Origin: Gigaspora rosea | Taxonomy: Eukaryota; Glomeromycota; Glomeromycetes; Diversisporales; Gigasporaceae | DNA length: 64,000 nucleotides | NCBI GenBank assembly: GCA_003550325.1 | Contig: QKWP01000067.1 | Span: 535,713 to 599,712, forward strand | Reading direction: 5' to 3' | Shown here: positions 1 to 11,999 of the stretch, piece after piece | How the letters are laid out: every line of letters begins with the position of its first letter | How positions within the stretch are numbered: the stretch's first letter is position 1 | Program-made: the position numbers and the translations under genes | Notes under the pieces: model-generated | What the model was told of the DNA's origin: nothing | Databases searched by the model: none | Seen by the model: the letters and a program-made list of their open reading frames with translations, nothing else

Positions 1-346
1 GGCAATAACTAAAAATTATGGTTAATTTTGACTGTAATCAAATAGAGACTGATTACTTATAACTCTGGTCAAGTTTGCAGAAACCCAGAGTTTTTTACTC
101 CGAATCTGGCCAAACGATCTCAAATTTGACTAAAAATTAGGACGATAAGAAGAGTTGTGTTACGAAAGTTACAGTTTTACAAAACATGTAATTGCATAAG
201 TTTATTAAATAAATCAAATTTCATATAGCTTTACCGAATTTGATTGAATTTAAATTTCGTTTCAACATAAGTATTTTTAGAATCAACTTATATTCTAAAT
301 CTACCAATATTCTATTCTGACATATAACATATGCACATAAACGAAT

Positions 347-350
<4 letters not shown>

Positions 351-377
<27 letters not shown>
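351..377. repeat. TTA trinucleotide microsatellite
   Basis: A run of about nine uninterrupted ATT/TTA units directly abuts the left arm of the inverted-repeat element that follows. A shorter TTATTATTAT run follows the right arm, so the microsatellite may be the target sequence of that insertion. Confidence 0.8.
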
Positions 378-378
<1 letters not shown>

Positions 379-535
379 CAAGTCACTCTCGTTATAGTGA
401 ACTCTCGATATAGTGAAGAATTTTTTTAGAACAGAATTATTATTACTATAATAAAAGGCTCTCGATATAGTGAATCTCTCAATATAGTGAAGAAATTTTA
501 CAGCCCGAGGACTTCACTATAACGAGAGTGACTTG
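378..535. mobile_element. Short inverted-repeat element (MITE-like), about 158 bp
   Basis: The left arm ACAAGTCACTCTCGTTATAG is exactly complementary to the right arm ending CGAGAGTGACTTGT. Inside, the motif CTCGATATAGTGAA is repeated in direct orientation several times. No coding capacity is visible. The ends lie inside a TTA/TAT microsatellite, so a target duplication cannot be distinguished from the repeat. Confidence 0.7.
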
Positions 536-3085
536 TATTATTATTATGGACAGGACCGACGAATTATTAGAAAATTAATATAGCATGATTCAGAAATATA
601 AATACAAGCAATTCCTATATTCAAATAGCTCCTTGTTTATGCCAAGAAACACAGCGATTATAAAACAATTTGGGAGGCAAAAATCCAACAAGAAAATCAA
701 ATACAGTAACCAAAAAAACATTTTACATACAAAGTCTTCAAAATCGTGAAACATTCGATTATTTGTTTAGCTCAAAATAGTTTGTAGATTTACGAGCATT
801 GTTATAGTAATGGCAAGTTGATCAAAAATCAATAATACAGAAATAAAAATCGGATCTTCAGAATCGGGTCTTATTCTAGATATAGAATGGTATAACAAAT
901 CAAGATTAGCAATTAAGCGACGACTTAGAATCAGGTATCGCACTTTGAAAATTAGGCTAACAATTTTTATGCGACACAAAATACAGGAGCAAGTATTACA
1001 TCGGATGAAGATGTAACATGCGAAGTTTCTACATGCATTCACACCCTTGCTTCGCCATATGCAAGATTTTGCGTATGAAAGCCATTTAATTTGCAATATA
1101 ACCATACACTACGTGAAATCTTCAATATCACTCCGTTCCTAGTAATTTAGATCTCCCCTTTTTCTATTGAATAACGCCCAAATATTCATTAATTGGTTAA
1201 TTTAGATATAGATTGACAAACAATGAATGTAAGGAACGGTATGCTTGGTTATATAAGCAATTATTAATCACATAAAGTACCAACGTGCTATAATTTCTTG
1301 AAGACAATAATTTAGTATCATTAGAATTTTGGCAAGGAATGGCCTGATGGTTTTTTACATATTTGATATAGATAATGGAGACTAATCAGAACAATTGTTC
1401 TAACAAAAAAGAGGTCAGCTCGGTCGATCTGCCCGAGCTTTTTTAAATCGACATGGACCATGATTTTTCCATTGGCCCGTATCACTAGCCGAGACATTTA
1501 ATACTGTAGATTTCATTAAAGTTACGGGAACTATATTTAAACACAACCTAAGACTCACATCCTTAGCTAACATCCATTTTCTTTTCTCTACATTAAGCTT
1601 TGCCTTTCAATGATGATTTTCTATTTCATTTAGACAAAATATTTATTTACCCCAACAACATTGTAATATTCTTTAACTTATAATTAAGAAATACTGTAGT
1701 GTCAAGGATGAAATGCGTGATTATATGATGTATTAAAATGGTTCTAAACAAATTCGTGCTTTTAACATCCCGGAGCATTTATGAAATTTAGCTAAATTCG
1801 GTCACCAAAACCAAGCATCCAGATTTAATTTTAGTTGCCAAATTAACATATTAACTATAAATGTAAACCCCCGAAAAAATCGTTTGGACCTCTTATCTAG
1901 ACTGATAACGTGTCTAACCCATCTTCCCCACAGGCTAACCCATTTCTCCACTCCCGACACAACTTATTAGGCATAGAAATTTATTAAAATGACGCATCAC
2001 AACTTGGAAATGTTGATTATCTCAGCCAAAATCTATATTTACGCATTAGTCAAATTTTTTAAATTTTGGGTATTTCATAAATTCGCCGCAATGATGAGTG
2101 TACTTTTCACATTCATTTTACTATTAACCACCTTTGTTGGAAATTTTGAGTCCTGTGATTTCTTCATTTTTAATCTTTTTTTAATCAAGTTCTCTGACAA
2201 ATTTATTCCCACGTGTCACTCTTGATCAATTTGTTGATTTATACTAACAATATAAATTTATTAAATTTATTTTAATAAATTAGAATATAATTAACGTTAG
2301 GATTTATAGTGATACGATGAACTACAATATAAAAGTTGCTGCAAGACGATTTTTATGTTAAGTACACTTAAATCATAGCATGCCACTGATGCTAATACGT
2401 GACATGTGAATAAACTGTGGGGTAATCCGGGAATAAATATTTGAATAAACCAGATAGGCTTGATATATAAATAAAGCTTACAACAATTGATCTCACTGTA
2501 TGTAATATAATTAATATATATATTTTTTATATAAATTGTCTGTAATTGGATTAGACCCCGGCCAGGCCAATAGATCAGGGCCGAGATTATAAAAAATTAA
2601 ATTATTAAATACGAAAGAAAATTTTTTTCATGACAAATTGAAAAGTACACTTTTTAAATCTATTCTATATTGTCATTTAGGTTCGAATAATTAACTTAAT
2701 ACTGTGAAAGGAGTTTGATTTTAAAGATTTATCACTTTCGTAGTTATTTATGTAATAGTATAATATAAAAAATTGTTCTATATCAATTTTTGTTACAATT
2801 AATCAATCAAATATCCTATCTGGTACTATACATGCTTTAGAAACTATTTTCTTCAATGTCAAATAGGTTCTGAAGGATGTATACCTGGTAGTTTATACAT
2901 AGCTGACAAAAATTAATGAAATTGTTAGACCCTAAAATCTCGTGACATCACATGAGTATTAAATGTGACTTTTCGAACATGAAGCTTAAACTGCTGAAGT
3001 TGCTAATAGATCTATTAATGCTGGAATTGATGAAAGATATCATTAATACATTATAAATTTTGTTTATTTCTATTTATTATATATT
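536..3085. other. Gene-less AT-rich stretch
   Basis: I see no supportable gene. The short open frames have no recognisable protein content. A segment around 1886-1960 (ATCTAGACTGATAAC) recurs at about 35595-35660, so at least part of this stretch is a dispersed repeat. Around 2555-2585 there is a small GC-richer inverted repeat (CCCCGGCC..GGCCGAG). Confidence 0.5.
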
Positions 3086-3914
3086 AGGCCACGCAAAGTT
3101 AATTTTTCGTTTTGCATAACATGGTGTTCCAAAATTCAGTCTGCGGGTCGGATTTTTTATTTTTTTAATCTAAATTAATATGCATCTAAGGCCACGCAAA
3201 GTTAATTTGGAATCAGAAAATTTTGGATTTTTTTTCGGATTGTCACGGGGGTAAACGTGACATTTAAATATCGGTTGATCATTTAAAGTACGCTGCGCCA
3301 CATTTCATATGACATCCGATGACAATGCATGATTGACAATGCATATAATTAATCGTGCATAATCGATCATGCACGCTCTCATTGAACGGGGCTCGGCTTA
3401 CGGCGGAATGATTTAGAAATCATACAATCTATCGTATTATACGCATGATAGCGTCGTAGATAAGAATATCGTATGATTTTAGTCTCGTAGTTTCCATAAT
3501 ATTCTATAATGTTAGATTAGTGATTCCCATAATATTTATAAAGTATAAAAGAAGATTGTTTTAGCCCTTCTGCGGGAGGAATTTTCGGATTATCTTATAT
3601 CTGAATTTAATAAATATAATAAAGTCAGATTACCCTCGTACTCCTAATTTTATCCTAAATCGGTTAAATCACCAAGTCACGCCTCTGGCGAGCTGCCTTT
3701 CATCGTCTTTTGCATCATTTTCCCCGTAACAGGATCTATCGGGTAATTGCAGAAAATTAAGGTCACCATCTGGCGACACCGGAGAAAAAATTAAATAGCA
3801 AAAACGGAATAATTGGCACAATTGAAATTTTTTTTAAAAATTTTTTTTTTTAAAAAAAAAAAAAAATTGGGTCGGCGGGTTATGCAGAACGAAAATTTAA
3901 CTTTGCGTGACCTT
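3086..3914. mobile_element. Inverted-repeat element, family A (copy 1)
   Basis: The left end reads GGCCACGCAAAGTTAATT and the right end is its complement, AACTTTGCGTGACC. The same ends bound 4604-4960 and 17706-18036. The interior carries a second copy of the terminal sequence at about 3189 and the motif GGGTCGGCGGGTTATGC near the right end. This copy is much longer than the other two (about 0.83 kb against 0.33-0.36 kb), so something probably inserted between about 3240 and 3770. No transposase is visible. Confidence 0.7.
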
Positions 3915-3999
3915 ATCGTTAGTGTTACGACAGTTATAATTTTACAATAATGTAATTTTACGTAAGGTTCAGTAAATCAGATTTTGTTACACCTAAACC

Positions 4000-4101
4000 T
4001 AGGGTTGTTAATGGAGCACTCCGTTTACCTCATTTTAATAGTAATACTCCGGAGTATTACCATTAAAATAAAGCAAACGGCGTGCTCCATTAACAGCCCT
4101 G
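4000..4101. mobile_element. hAT-like MITE, 102-bp near-palindrome
   Basis: The element is an almost perfect palindrome starting TAGGGTTGTTAATGGAGCAC and ending with the complement GCTCCATTAACAGCCCTG, with the symmetric centre ACTCCGGAGT. It is flanked by CCTAAACC on the left and CTTAAACC on the right, a 7-of-8 match of the length made by hAT transposases. The hAT assignment rests on this duplication length and the end sequences only. Confidence 0.65.
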
Positions 4102-4603
4102 CTTAAACCACCTCTATATAGTTCGATGTAACCAGGCACTGATAGTACGTAGAAGTCTAATTATTGATAAGGGTTAGAGCAAAGTACCAGTATATAGGAT
4201 AGAGGCTTTATATTAGTGATTTGGTTTCTCGAAAGATGCACCACAACTAAATGTATATGAAGATACAAATAGTTGTATGGATTTATAAATAAATATCGAA
4301 TCGCGAAATCCCTTCACGATAGCCACGTGTTCAAGATCGCTAAGTCACTTAACGATTGTAATCAATCACACTTGATTATTGTTTAATCAGTGTATGAAAA
4401 CACGATTAAAATGTTTATTTTATAAATATGAGATATTCCACTATCGATTCCCAGAGGGATATAGAGGATATTTATACATGATTTAATATTAAGATAAATA
4501 ACCATCATATCCATCTATTATAACTGATAATATATCTTTTCTATCGGATAATTATGATTGATATAATATAGCTAATACATATGATAGAAATAACGATAAT
4601 ATA

Positions 4604-4960
4604 AAGTCACGCAAAGTTAATTTTCCGGTTTGCATAACCCGCCAACCCAATTTTTCAAAAAAAATTTTTTTTAAAAATTTCAATTGAGCCAATTATTCCG
4701 TTTTTGCTATTTAATTTTTCTCCGGTGTCGCCGATTGGCCTTAATTTTCCGGAATTACCAGATAGATCCGAAAAAAAAATTCCAAAATTTTTTGATTTCA
4801 TGTTATACAAACCGAAAAATTAACTTTTCGTGGCTTAGATGTGAACATGAATGAGCATATTAATTTACAGTAGATTAAAAAAAAAACAAATCCGACCCGC
4901 CGACTGAAATTTTGGAACACCATGTTATGCAAAACGAAAAATTAACTTTGCATGACCTTA
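4604..4960. mobile_element. Inverted-repeat element, family A (copy 2)
   Basis: The left end is AAGTCACGCAAAGTTAATTT and the right end AACTTTGCATGACCTT. It shares GCCAACCC/GGGTCGG and TTTTGGAACACCATGTTATG segments with 3086-3914 and 17706-18036. It is non-coding. Confidence 0.7.
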
Positions 4961-6321
4961 TTGAATCGGCCAAATATCATTAGGCCAATTTTTTTACCAG
5001 ATATCCCAAAATTAATGAGAACAGCTGCAATCGATTGATGTTTTTTTGCAACAGAATTTGTGAAAACAGGCAAAAAAAACTGTTACATTATGGCGAAATT
5101 TGCATAAAATTATAACACAATATATGACTCATATGTCAATATCACTATATTAAGAGATATATTTATACAATAGAATCTATTTTTATTGAGAGAGATGGGG
5201 TTTAGGTGGATGATGGGTTTAATGGATGGTCATGTGGTTGATACGTAAAATTACGATAATCAAATAGCAATTCATTTTTTAATTTGGGCAAATTCCAAAA
5301 ATTCGCCGTAATTAAAAAAAAAAATTTTATTCTTATTACTCGATCAATCGGTAAATTCTACATGCATTAGGACGGTATTAGGAACGAAGTGACATTGAAA
5401 ATTGCCAGGAATGGAATTATATTGAAAATTTCACGAATACCAGAAACGAATTGATAAGGAAATTTTCACAATATATGATTATATTACGATTTAAGTAAGA
5501 AGCAAGAATGTGAATGTATATCAGGAACTTCATATATTGCAAAAATGCATTCTAATTCGTAGCATTATCATATTTTTATTTAAAATCCTTTATTAACTAC
5601 AAACGTTTATAACCTCTTATTTAATTTTATTTACTCAAATTGATTAATCGATGTATTTTGAAATAAACTACTTATATATTAAATTTATAATATCTGGCAT
5701 TTCCCATTCAAGTTTCATTAATCGGTATAAATATCTTCTATAGTCATTTAAAAAAGTTATTCAAAGTTTATAACATTTATTATTACCCGTATCTCATTAT
5801 TGATTAAATTGTCAAAATAATATTACTTAACTAATCGATATATTTAAATAAGTTATTTAAAAGCCTAATTCCATATTCTGTTGAGGATAAGCTCACATCT
5901 CCTAACTCTCATAAAAATCAAACCAATAACACAAGTATGTGATATTCATGCAAAAAAAAAAAAAAAAATACAAATCTTATTTTACTGACCCGGCCGGTAG
6001 AAAATCAATTACATAAATTTGTGTCGCCTAAATGTTATGTCAACCCACATAACGATATGTAGTTTTTTTTTTTTAATTATATCATATCATAAATGAACGT
6101 ATGAGAACTTCAGAATGAAATTGGAAGTGAAGATTTAAGTTTTCATAGTGGTGAACTTAACTCCTGATAAATTACATTAATCTTCTGGGGTAAATTTGCT
6201 ACGGTGAAACCTAAATATTCACTCCAGGTTTCACTCGCATAGTTTATACAAACCATTATTTTTATTTTAACTTCAATATTATGGATCTAATGGATATTTT
6301 GCAGATTTATTAAAGATAATG
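4961..6321. other. Gene-less AT-rich stretch
   Basis: No gene, RNA gene or clear element end could be supported. There are A or T runs at about 5953-5968 and 6063-6074. Confidence 0.4.
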
Positions 6322-6642
6322 ATTGTCGCGGCTGACACTGAAATTGGCTGATGACGAAATTTGGGGTCTCGATTTGAAACTATAAGCCCTGCTAAAATCC
6401 ACATATACCGTAAACCTCGGAAAATAAGCACAGCACACTCTACCCTACTTTTTTCAATTTCGGATTAGCGGAACTAGCAATAAAATCTTTACTCAAATTA
6501 TCCCCGTTTATCTGAAATTGAAAAGGTAGGGTATAGGAGGTTTACGATAACCCTATAAGAAAAAAACGAAATAAACACCTCCAAAAAATTTTAAAATTTC
6601 ATATCAAAATAGGACAAAATTTCAGCATCAACCGTGACAATA
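6322..6642. mobile_element. Inverted-repeat element, family B (copy 1)
   Basis: The left end ATTGTCGCGGCTGACACTGA pairs imperfectly with the right end TCAGCATCAACCGTGACAAT. The family recurs in opposite orientation at about 61210-61412, where both ends and the inner text (TTTGATATAAAATTTTAAAA, TAGTTTCAAATCGAGA) are recognisable. An inner inverted pair around TACCGTAAACC / GGTTTACGATA suggests a further nested element. It is non-coding. Confidence 0.6.
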
Positions 6643-7104
6643 ATTGTAATAGGTTCTTTTCTATATTATCTAACATAAACATTAGGTACTTACATAAGAA
6701 GCGTTTTTTTTTATTTTATTACCATTCTTATATATTTAGATTACCATATATCTTAAAGCTTTTTTTTCTATTACAATATATCGACATATTTTATAAATTA
6801 CAAGTAGTGACGTTATATTTAGCTATTATAAAAACCGACCAATAAATAGAACCGAACGAGCCGATAACATTCCTAATTACAGGCTTTGCCAAATTAAATA
6901 ATTTTTAAAACTACGAACTACAGATTTTTCGAATTAATTTTTTTCATACAAATTATCGATTTTGCCGAATGGATTTTTTAAATATAAATCTATAAGTTAT
7001 TGGTTTTGCCGAATTGATTTTTAAAAATATAAATCCATAAATTATAGATTTGCCAAATTGATTTTTTCGATTTACTAAATCATATTGATATGAATATTTA
7101 TAAA

Positions 7105-7870
7105 TTAAATGTCGATGAATGGATTTGAATTTTGCAGTCCATTTAAGGTTTTAATGATTAAAGGTATCTCTGGACGAATATGGGGATCTCTATTCCAACA
7201 TTTCTTGTATAGTTCAACATATTGGAAAGGTGTGTTTTCTGCTGGAATTTCTCTAAATTCATCTAATACTTGTATGCTCCAAAAGATTTCATGCGAAGTC
7301 AGTTGTTTGAATGGTGGCTGGCCGCTTGATATCTCCCAAAGAATCACTCCAAGACTATAAAGGTCAGACTTTTTATCATATTTAGAGTCTTTTAAACATC
7401 GGGGATCTATATATGCTGGCATGCCTTTAATTTCTAAGCATGGCAATGTTGAACCTTCATTAATCTGCCTTGACATACCAAAATCTGTGATCTTAATTTG
7501 CTTATTATAGACGAGAATGTTTTTTGAATTCTATCAAAAAATGATAATTTGTTCGTTTAAATAATTAAGATTATATGTAGATAAAATAGATTATGCTTAC
7601 TAAGTCACAATGAACTATATTTTTAGTATGTAAATCAAAAGTCCTTGTGCTGTTTCTTCAGCCATGCGAAATTTATAAATCAATTTTAGACTTTTGAAAT
7701 TTTCACTTAATAAATCTTTATCAGCACATTGTAAAACCATAAAATAATGTTCTCTTGAAGGATCTATTTTTTTGTAATAATTATGAAATAGTAAAATTCG
7801 TTGATCAGAATCAAATGTGTTAACAGGTATTGCGTAATTTAGGGATTCTCAAGCACTTCAATGTGATTTA
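7105..7870 (-). pseudogene. TKL-type protein kinase, C-lobe fragment (broken gene)
   Basis: Read on the minus strand, this encodes the back half of a tyrosine-kinase-like Ser/Thr kinase. A 70-bp intron (7531-7600, GTAAGC..GATAG) splits DL from NSKNILVYN. The catalytic loop reads IVHCDL (C replaces the usual R of HRD), followed by the DFG motif in KITDFGMSRQ, the activation-segment end GMPAYIDPR, the F-helix DLYSLGVILWE and the late conserved R in RDPHIRPE. It ends at a normal stop. Upstream of the intron, the text DPSREHYFMVLQCAD..AEETAQGLL is recognisable, but a frame change between GLL and DLHTKN breaks the frame, and stops appear beyond about 7850. The matching N-lobe lies 2.3 kb away at 10150-10349. 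The kinase assignment is secure. Its inactivity as a gene follows from the breaks, unless these are sequence errors. Confidence 0.85.
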
Positions 7871-8066
7871 ACATCGCGCACAAGAATTACGATTAATTAT
7901 TGAAATGATTCTTATAAAAATTTTTTTGAAATTTATGGCGGGTTTTAAATTTTAGCCAATCAACGAAACCTGAAAAAAAATAGCCACAACCATCATTTTC
8001 ATCTTTTCTAACTACCTCTACCCACACGTGATCAAAATCCAATCACATTTCAAGATCAGGTGTAAC

Positions 8067-8199
8067 TAGTGATGTGCCATTTATATGATACCTGAAAAAT
8101 TTTAGCGTACAGTACGTACTGTACGTATAGTTCTTTTCCGGCATCTGATTTGCTGGCATAAGTGGTCGGCAAAAATTTGCTGTACGCGGCTCATCACTA
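8067..8199. mobile_element. hAT-like MITE, 133 bp, with perfect 8-bp target duplication
   Basis: The ends are TAGTGATGTGCC and GGCTCATCACTA, complementary except for one base. Both sides are flanked by the identical octamer GGTGTAAC (8059-8066 and 8200-8207). The centre contains the palindrome GTACAGTACGTACTGTAC. Octamer duplications and TAGTGATG-type ends are the hallmark of hAT elements. The sequence around 10935-10980 (CAATCAAATTTCAAGC then AGGTGTAAC then ATCAAAC) matches the flanks without the insert. It is non-coding, so any movement would have depended on a transposase elsewhere. Confidence 0.85.
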
Positions 8200-8581
8200 G
8201 GTGTAACGTAACACGATCAAACGTTCGTTTTGACAAAAATCGCTCATTTCGCATATTAAATCACCTTCTGCGCATTTAATAAAAAGTTTTCCTTGAGCGA
8301 TTTTACATATAACTGCCTAATAACATAAAGCGAACTTAAGGATTTTTGTTGTTGGTCACGTGTGGGTGGAATTTCCAGGAATACGGTCACTTGATCGGCC
8401 AAGCCCTAATTGAAATTGATCAATTATCCGGTTTGCAAATTGATGTGACGTGACGACTTACGTACCTGTTATAATACCGTAGAACGTAATGATGTTAGGA
8501 TGACCTTGAATATTTAGCAAAATTTCGACCTTTAAATAATCGATCGTATATTGGTGATATATTTAATCGAAATGTAAAAGG

Positions 8582-10090
8582 GAATTGATAATGCCACACC
8601 CATGTAGATCGTTTTAGTTTTTTCTAATTTTTTTAAACTTTGAAGATATCTTGACATCCTCCTGACCAAATTCGATCAACATTTTTTTGTTTTAATTGTA
8701 GAAAGCAGTAGAATTAAAATAAAAAAAGGTTATCGAATTTAATTAGAAGGATGTCAAGATATCTTCAACCAAAGTTTGCAAAATTCTAAAACGTCTATCA
8801 AATATAAGCTGNTAAAATAAAAAAAAGTTTATCGAATTTAATTAGGAGGATGTCAAGATATCTTCAACCAAATTTTGCAAAATTCTAAAACGTCTATCAA
8901 ATATAAGCTGCGGCAAAAATTGTTCACAATCATTGATCGAAGATATCTTGACACCCACTTGACAAATTCGATCAACTTTTTTTTGTTTTAATTGTAGTTA
9001 GCAGTGGAATTAAATAAAAAAAGTTGATCGAATTTGATTAGAAGGGTGTCAAGGGATCTTCGATCAAAGATTGTAAACAATTTTTTGCCGGCTTATGATT
9101 GATAGACGATTTAGAATTTTACAAACTTTGGTCGAAGATATCTTGATACCCTTCTAATCAAATTTGATCAACTTTTTTATTTTAATTCTACTGCTTTCTA
9201 CAATCAAAACAAAAAAAAGTTGATCGAATTGTCAGGTGGGTGCCAAGATATCTTCGATCAAAGATTGTAAACAATTTTTTCCGCAGCTTATATTTTATAG
9301 ACGTTTTAGAATTTTACAAAACTTTGATTGAAGATATCTTGACACCCTTCTAATCAAATTCAATCAGCCTTTTTTATTTTAATTCTATTGCTTTCTATAA
9401 TTAAAACAAAAAAATGTTGATCGAATTTGGTCAGTTGGGTGTCAAGATATCTTCGATCAAAGATTGTAAACAATTTTTTGCCGCAGCTTATATTTGATAG
9501 ACTTTTGACACCTTTCTAATCAAATTAGATCAACCTTTTTTATTTTAATTCTACTGCCTTCTATAATTAAACCAAAAAAAGTTGATCGAATTTGGTCAGT
9601 TGGGTGTCAAGATATCTTCGATCAAAAATTGTAAACACTTTTTTGCTGCAGCTTATATTTGATAGACGTTTTAGAATTTTACAACCTTTGATCGAAGATA
9701 TCTTGACACCTTTCTAATCAAATTCGATCAACCTTTTTTTATTTTAATTATACTGCTTTTTACAATTAAAACAAAAAAATGTTGATCGAATTTGGTCAGT
9801 TGGGTGTCAAAATATCTCCGATCAAAGATTGTAAACAATTTTTTGCTGCAGCTTATTTGATAGACGTTTTAGAATTTTACAAACTTTGATCGATGATATC
9901 TTGACACCCTTCTAATCAAATTCGATCATCTTTTTTTTATTTTAATTCTACTGTTTTTACAATTTAAGCAAAAAAATGTTGATCGAATTTAGTCAGGTGG
10001 GTATCAAGATATCTTCAATCAAATTTCAAAAAAAAATTAGAAAAAACTAAAACGATCTACATGGGTGTGGCATTGTCAAAAAATCAATTC
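8582..10090. mobile_element. 1.5-kb alternating inverted-repeat array with terminal inverted repeats
   Basis: The outermost 50-odd bases are inverted copies: GCCACACCCATGTAGATCG on the left (from about 8592) and CGATCTACATGGGTGTGGC on the right. Between them, blocks containing GAAGATATCTTGACACCC alternate with their complement GGGTGTCAAGATATCTTC, separated by TTTTTTATTTTAATTCTACT and CAGCTTATATTTGATAGACG segments. The period is about 235 bp, with roughly six copies. The whole would fold into a multi-hairpin structure. It sits between the two halves of a kinase gene and contains one undetermined base at 8812. No protein is encoded. Confidence 0.8.
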
Positions 10091-10149
10091 CTATAATAAT
10101 TACGTTTTTAAACAGGTGAAAGTTTTTTTTTTTTTTTTTGTTTTTAAGT

Positions 10150-10349
10150 CTCTGGATGCAACAAATAAAATTTTTGATTACCTCTCTATTAAAATTTTGA
10201 TCTTGTGTACTATCTCTAATACGCTTCAAGGCTTTCGTAATTTTGCAACAATCGCAATCATATTTGTATATTATTCCAGAACCTCCACCATTAATTTCTA
10301 CAATTTTATCAAAATCAATACTAACAAACATTGCGTAATTAATGATTAG
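10150..10349 (-). pseudogene. Protein kinase N-lobe exon (separated from its C-lobe)
   Basis: On the minus strand the frame reads IDFDKIVEINGGGSGIIYKY, a glycine-rich loop, followed by the ATP-anchoring lysine in ITKALKRIRD and a helix-C-like stretch (QDQNFNREVIKNF). A GTAATC after NRE may be the 5' splice site. The nearest downstream kinase sequence in this orientation is the C-lobe at 7105-7870, which lacks exactly this part. The two pieces therefore most likely formed one gene before the elements at 8067-8199 and 8582-10090 arrived. An upstream ATG is in frame, but no complete 5' end is visible. Confidence 0.7.
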
Positions 10350-11139
10350 TGAATTTGATCGAGTATGTATCTATGGCTTCGTGAGCCTGCACGAAAATAA
10401 TTAAGCTTGCGGATACAAAAATATGTGTTGAGCTGAGAGACCAACTACCGATTAAGTTGAATAAAAATTAAGGATAATTTCTTTACAGAAACTTTGATTT
10501 TTTAAAAATATAAACAGCATATGGGGGAGGTCAGTAGAAAAGGGACAAATTTTTTCTAAGCATCTTAAATACGTGCGTACGTACGTACCTTTATATTTTT
10601 ATGAATCAGTCTATCCTATTCTTGCGATGTGGTCGTACAATAATATCTAATACTACAACAATCTAAAACTTCTGGAAATTTTCAAATTAGGTAATTCGAT
10701 TGTCTAAGATTGACATGTCCTATGAAATTTTTATTGGACATCCGCAATATAAACAGTTTACAATTTTTAAATACAAATTTTAAAAACATTTATGCTAATA
10801 TGTAATTGTAATAAAAATAAATATCTAAAATATGTTCGTTCACGTGTATTAATTTTAATATTAATTTTACGATGACGATAACTCGTGACAATAATTAATA
10901 TATTCGTAGCCACGACTGCATTCCATAATACAATCAAATTTCAAGCAGGTGTAACGCGAAATCAAACAAATATCGTTTTTGTTATTAAAAAAATTGTTAA
11001 TTACGTTCTAACAAAAAAAATTCCTTGCTAAATTTTGGTATAAACGATCCCTTGCCCCAACCTAACCTCACGCTTTTTATTTTTATAAAAAAGAAAATTG
11101 GTGTGATAGTAACGGATACATGTAGCCTATGGCTACAAA
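10350..11139. other. Gene-less stretch with dispersed repeats
   Basis: No gene is supportable. Positions 10934-10980 match the flanks of the MITE at 8067-8199, without the insert. Positions 11020-11060 (AAATTCCTTGCTAAATTTTG) recur diverged at about 63912-63960. A GTACGTACGTAC run lies near 10575. Confidence 0.4.
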
Positions 11140-11430
11140 TATGGGCGGTCAAAAGTAGAAACCAAGGAAATTGGATGATCACGAGTTTTGAGATAATTGG
11201 CAAAACATATTTTGTTACACAAAAACAAAACACCCTCAATTCCGGATTATAAACCTCCGTTTTACTATTTAAAAGTTTTTAAACGACTATAGCTTTAAAA
11301 TTTACTAATTAATTATATTTTCGTTATTAAATAAAAAAGATTCAGCTTTAAACAATATATTCGATTAATCTAAAAGCTCATTTTTTAAAAAAAGGTCAAA
11401 TTCCTTGGTTTCTACTTTTGACCGCCCATA
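11140..11430. mobile_element. MITE with terminal inverted repeats of about 30 bp
   Basis: The left arm TATGGGCGGTCAAAAGTAGA continues into AACCAAGGAA. The right arm is the complement TTCCTTGGTT..CTTTTGACCGCCCATA. The 230-bp interior is AT-rich and non-coding. The short open frames on both strands here are products of the element. Confidence 0.75.
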
Positions 11431-11522
11431 TATTAATTCTAATAATAATAATAACAATAATAAAGTAAAAAAAAATTAAAAAATTAAATAAATAAATAAA
11501 AAGCGAATAAAAATGAATTGAT

Positions 11523-11769
11523 ATATGGGGTCTTTGCCTTGAAAATGACCTTACGGGACTATGTAGATCTTATGAATAAAAATTAAAATTTCTAGCTATC
11601 CAGTAATCCAATTCAAATAAACTTTTTTTATTTTGTAGAGCTTAGTGAGTTCTACAAAATAATAAAAAAATTATTTGAATTGGATTATTGGATGGCTAGA
11701 AATTTTAATTTTTTATTCATAAGATCTACATAGCCCCGTAAGGTCATTTTCAAGGCAAAGACCCCATAT
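11523..11769. mobile_element. Near-perfect 247-bp palindromic element
   Basis: The left arm begins ATATGGGGTCTTTGCCTTGA and the right arm ends with its complement, TCAAGGCAAAGACCCCATAT. Pairing continues almost to the centre, through AGATCTTATGAATAAAAATT and CAATTCAAATAA, leaving a short loop around TTGTAGAGCTTAGTGAGTTC. It is non-coding. Transcription would give a long hairpin RNA. Confidence 0.8.
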
Positions 11770-11999
11770 GATCGCCCTAAATATTAAATGCTAGCTAAAT
11801 TTTCATGCATTAAAAGAATACATTCGAATATTCATATTTATTTTAACAATGTAATTAATAATTTCTGCATTCCCCCGCGTAGAACACATACGCATTTGTT
11901 TTTCGGCAACGCCAGGAAACTGGTCGGGAGTCTTGTCTAACCCGAATCTAATAAGAAGATGCTACCACTTTTTTTTAAAAAAATATAAATTTACTTTTT

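Noticed and set aside
8582-10090. Regularly spaced repeats that might suggest a CRISPR array
   Set aside because: The blocks alternate in orientation, the spacers are themselves conserved repeats, and the context is a eukaryotic intron-containing genome.
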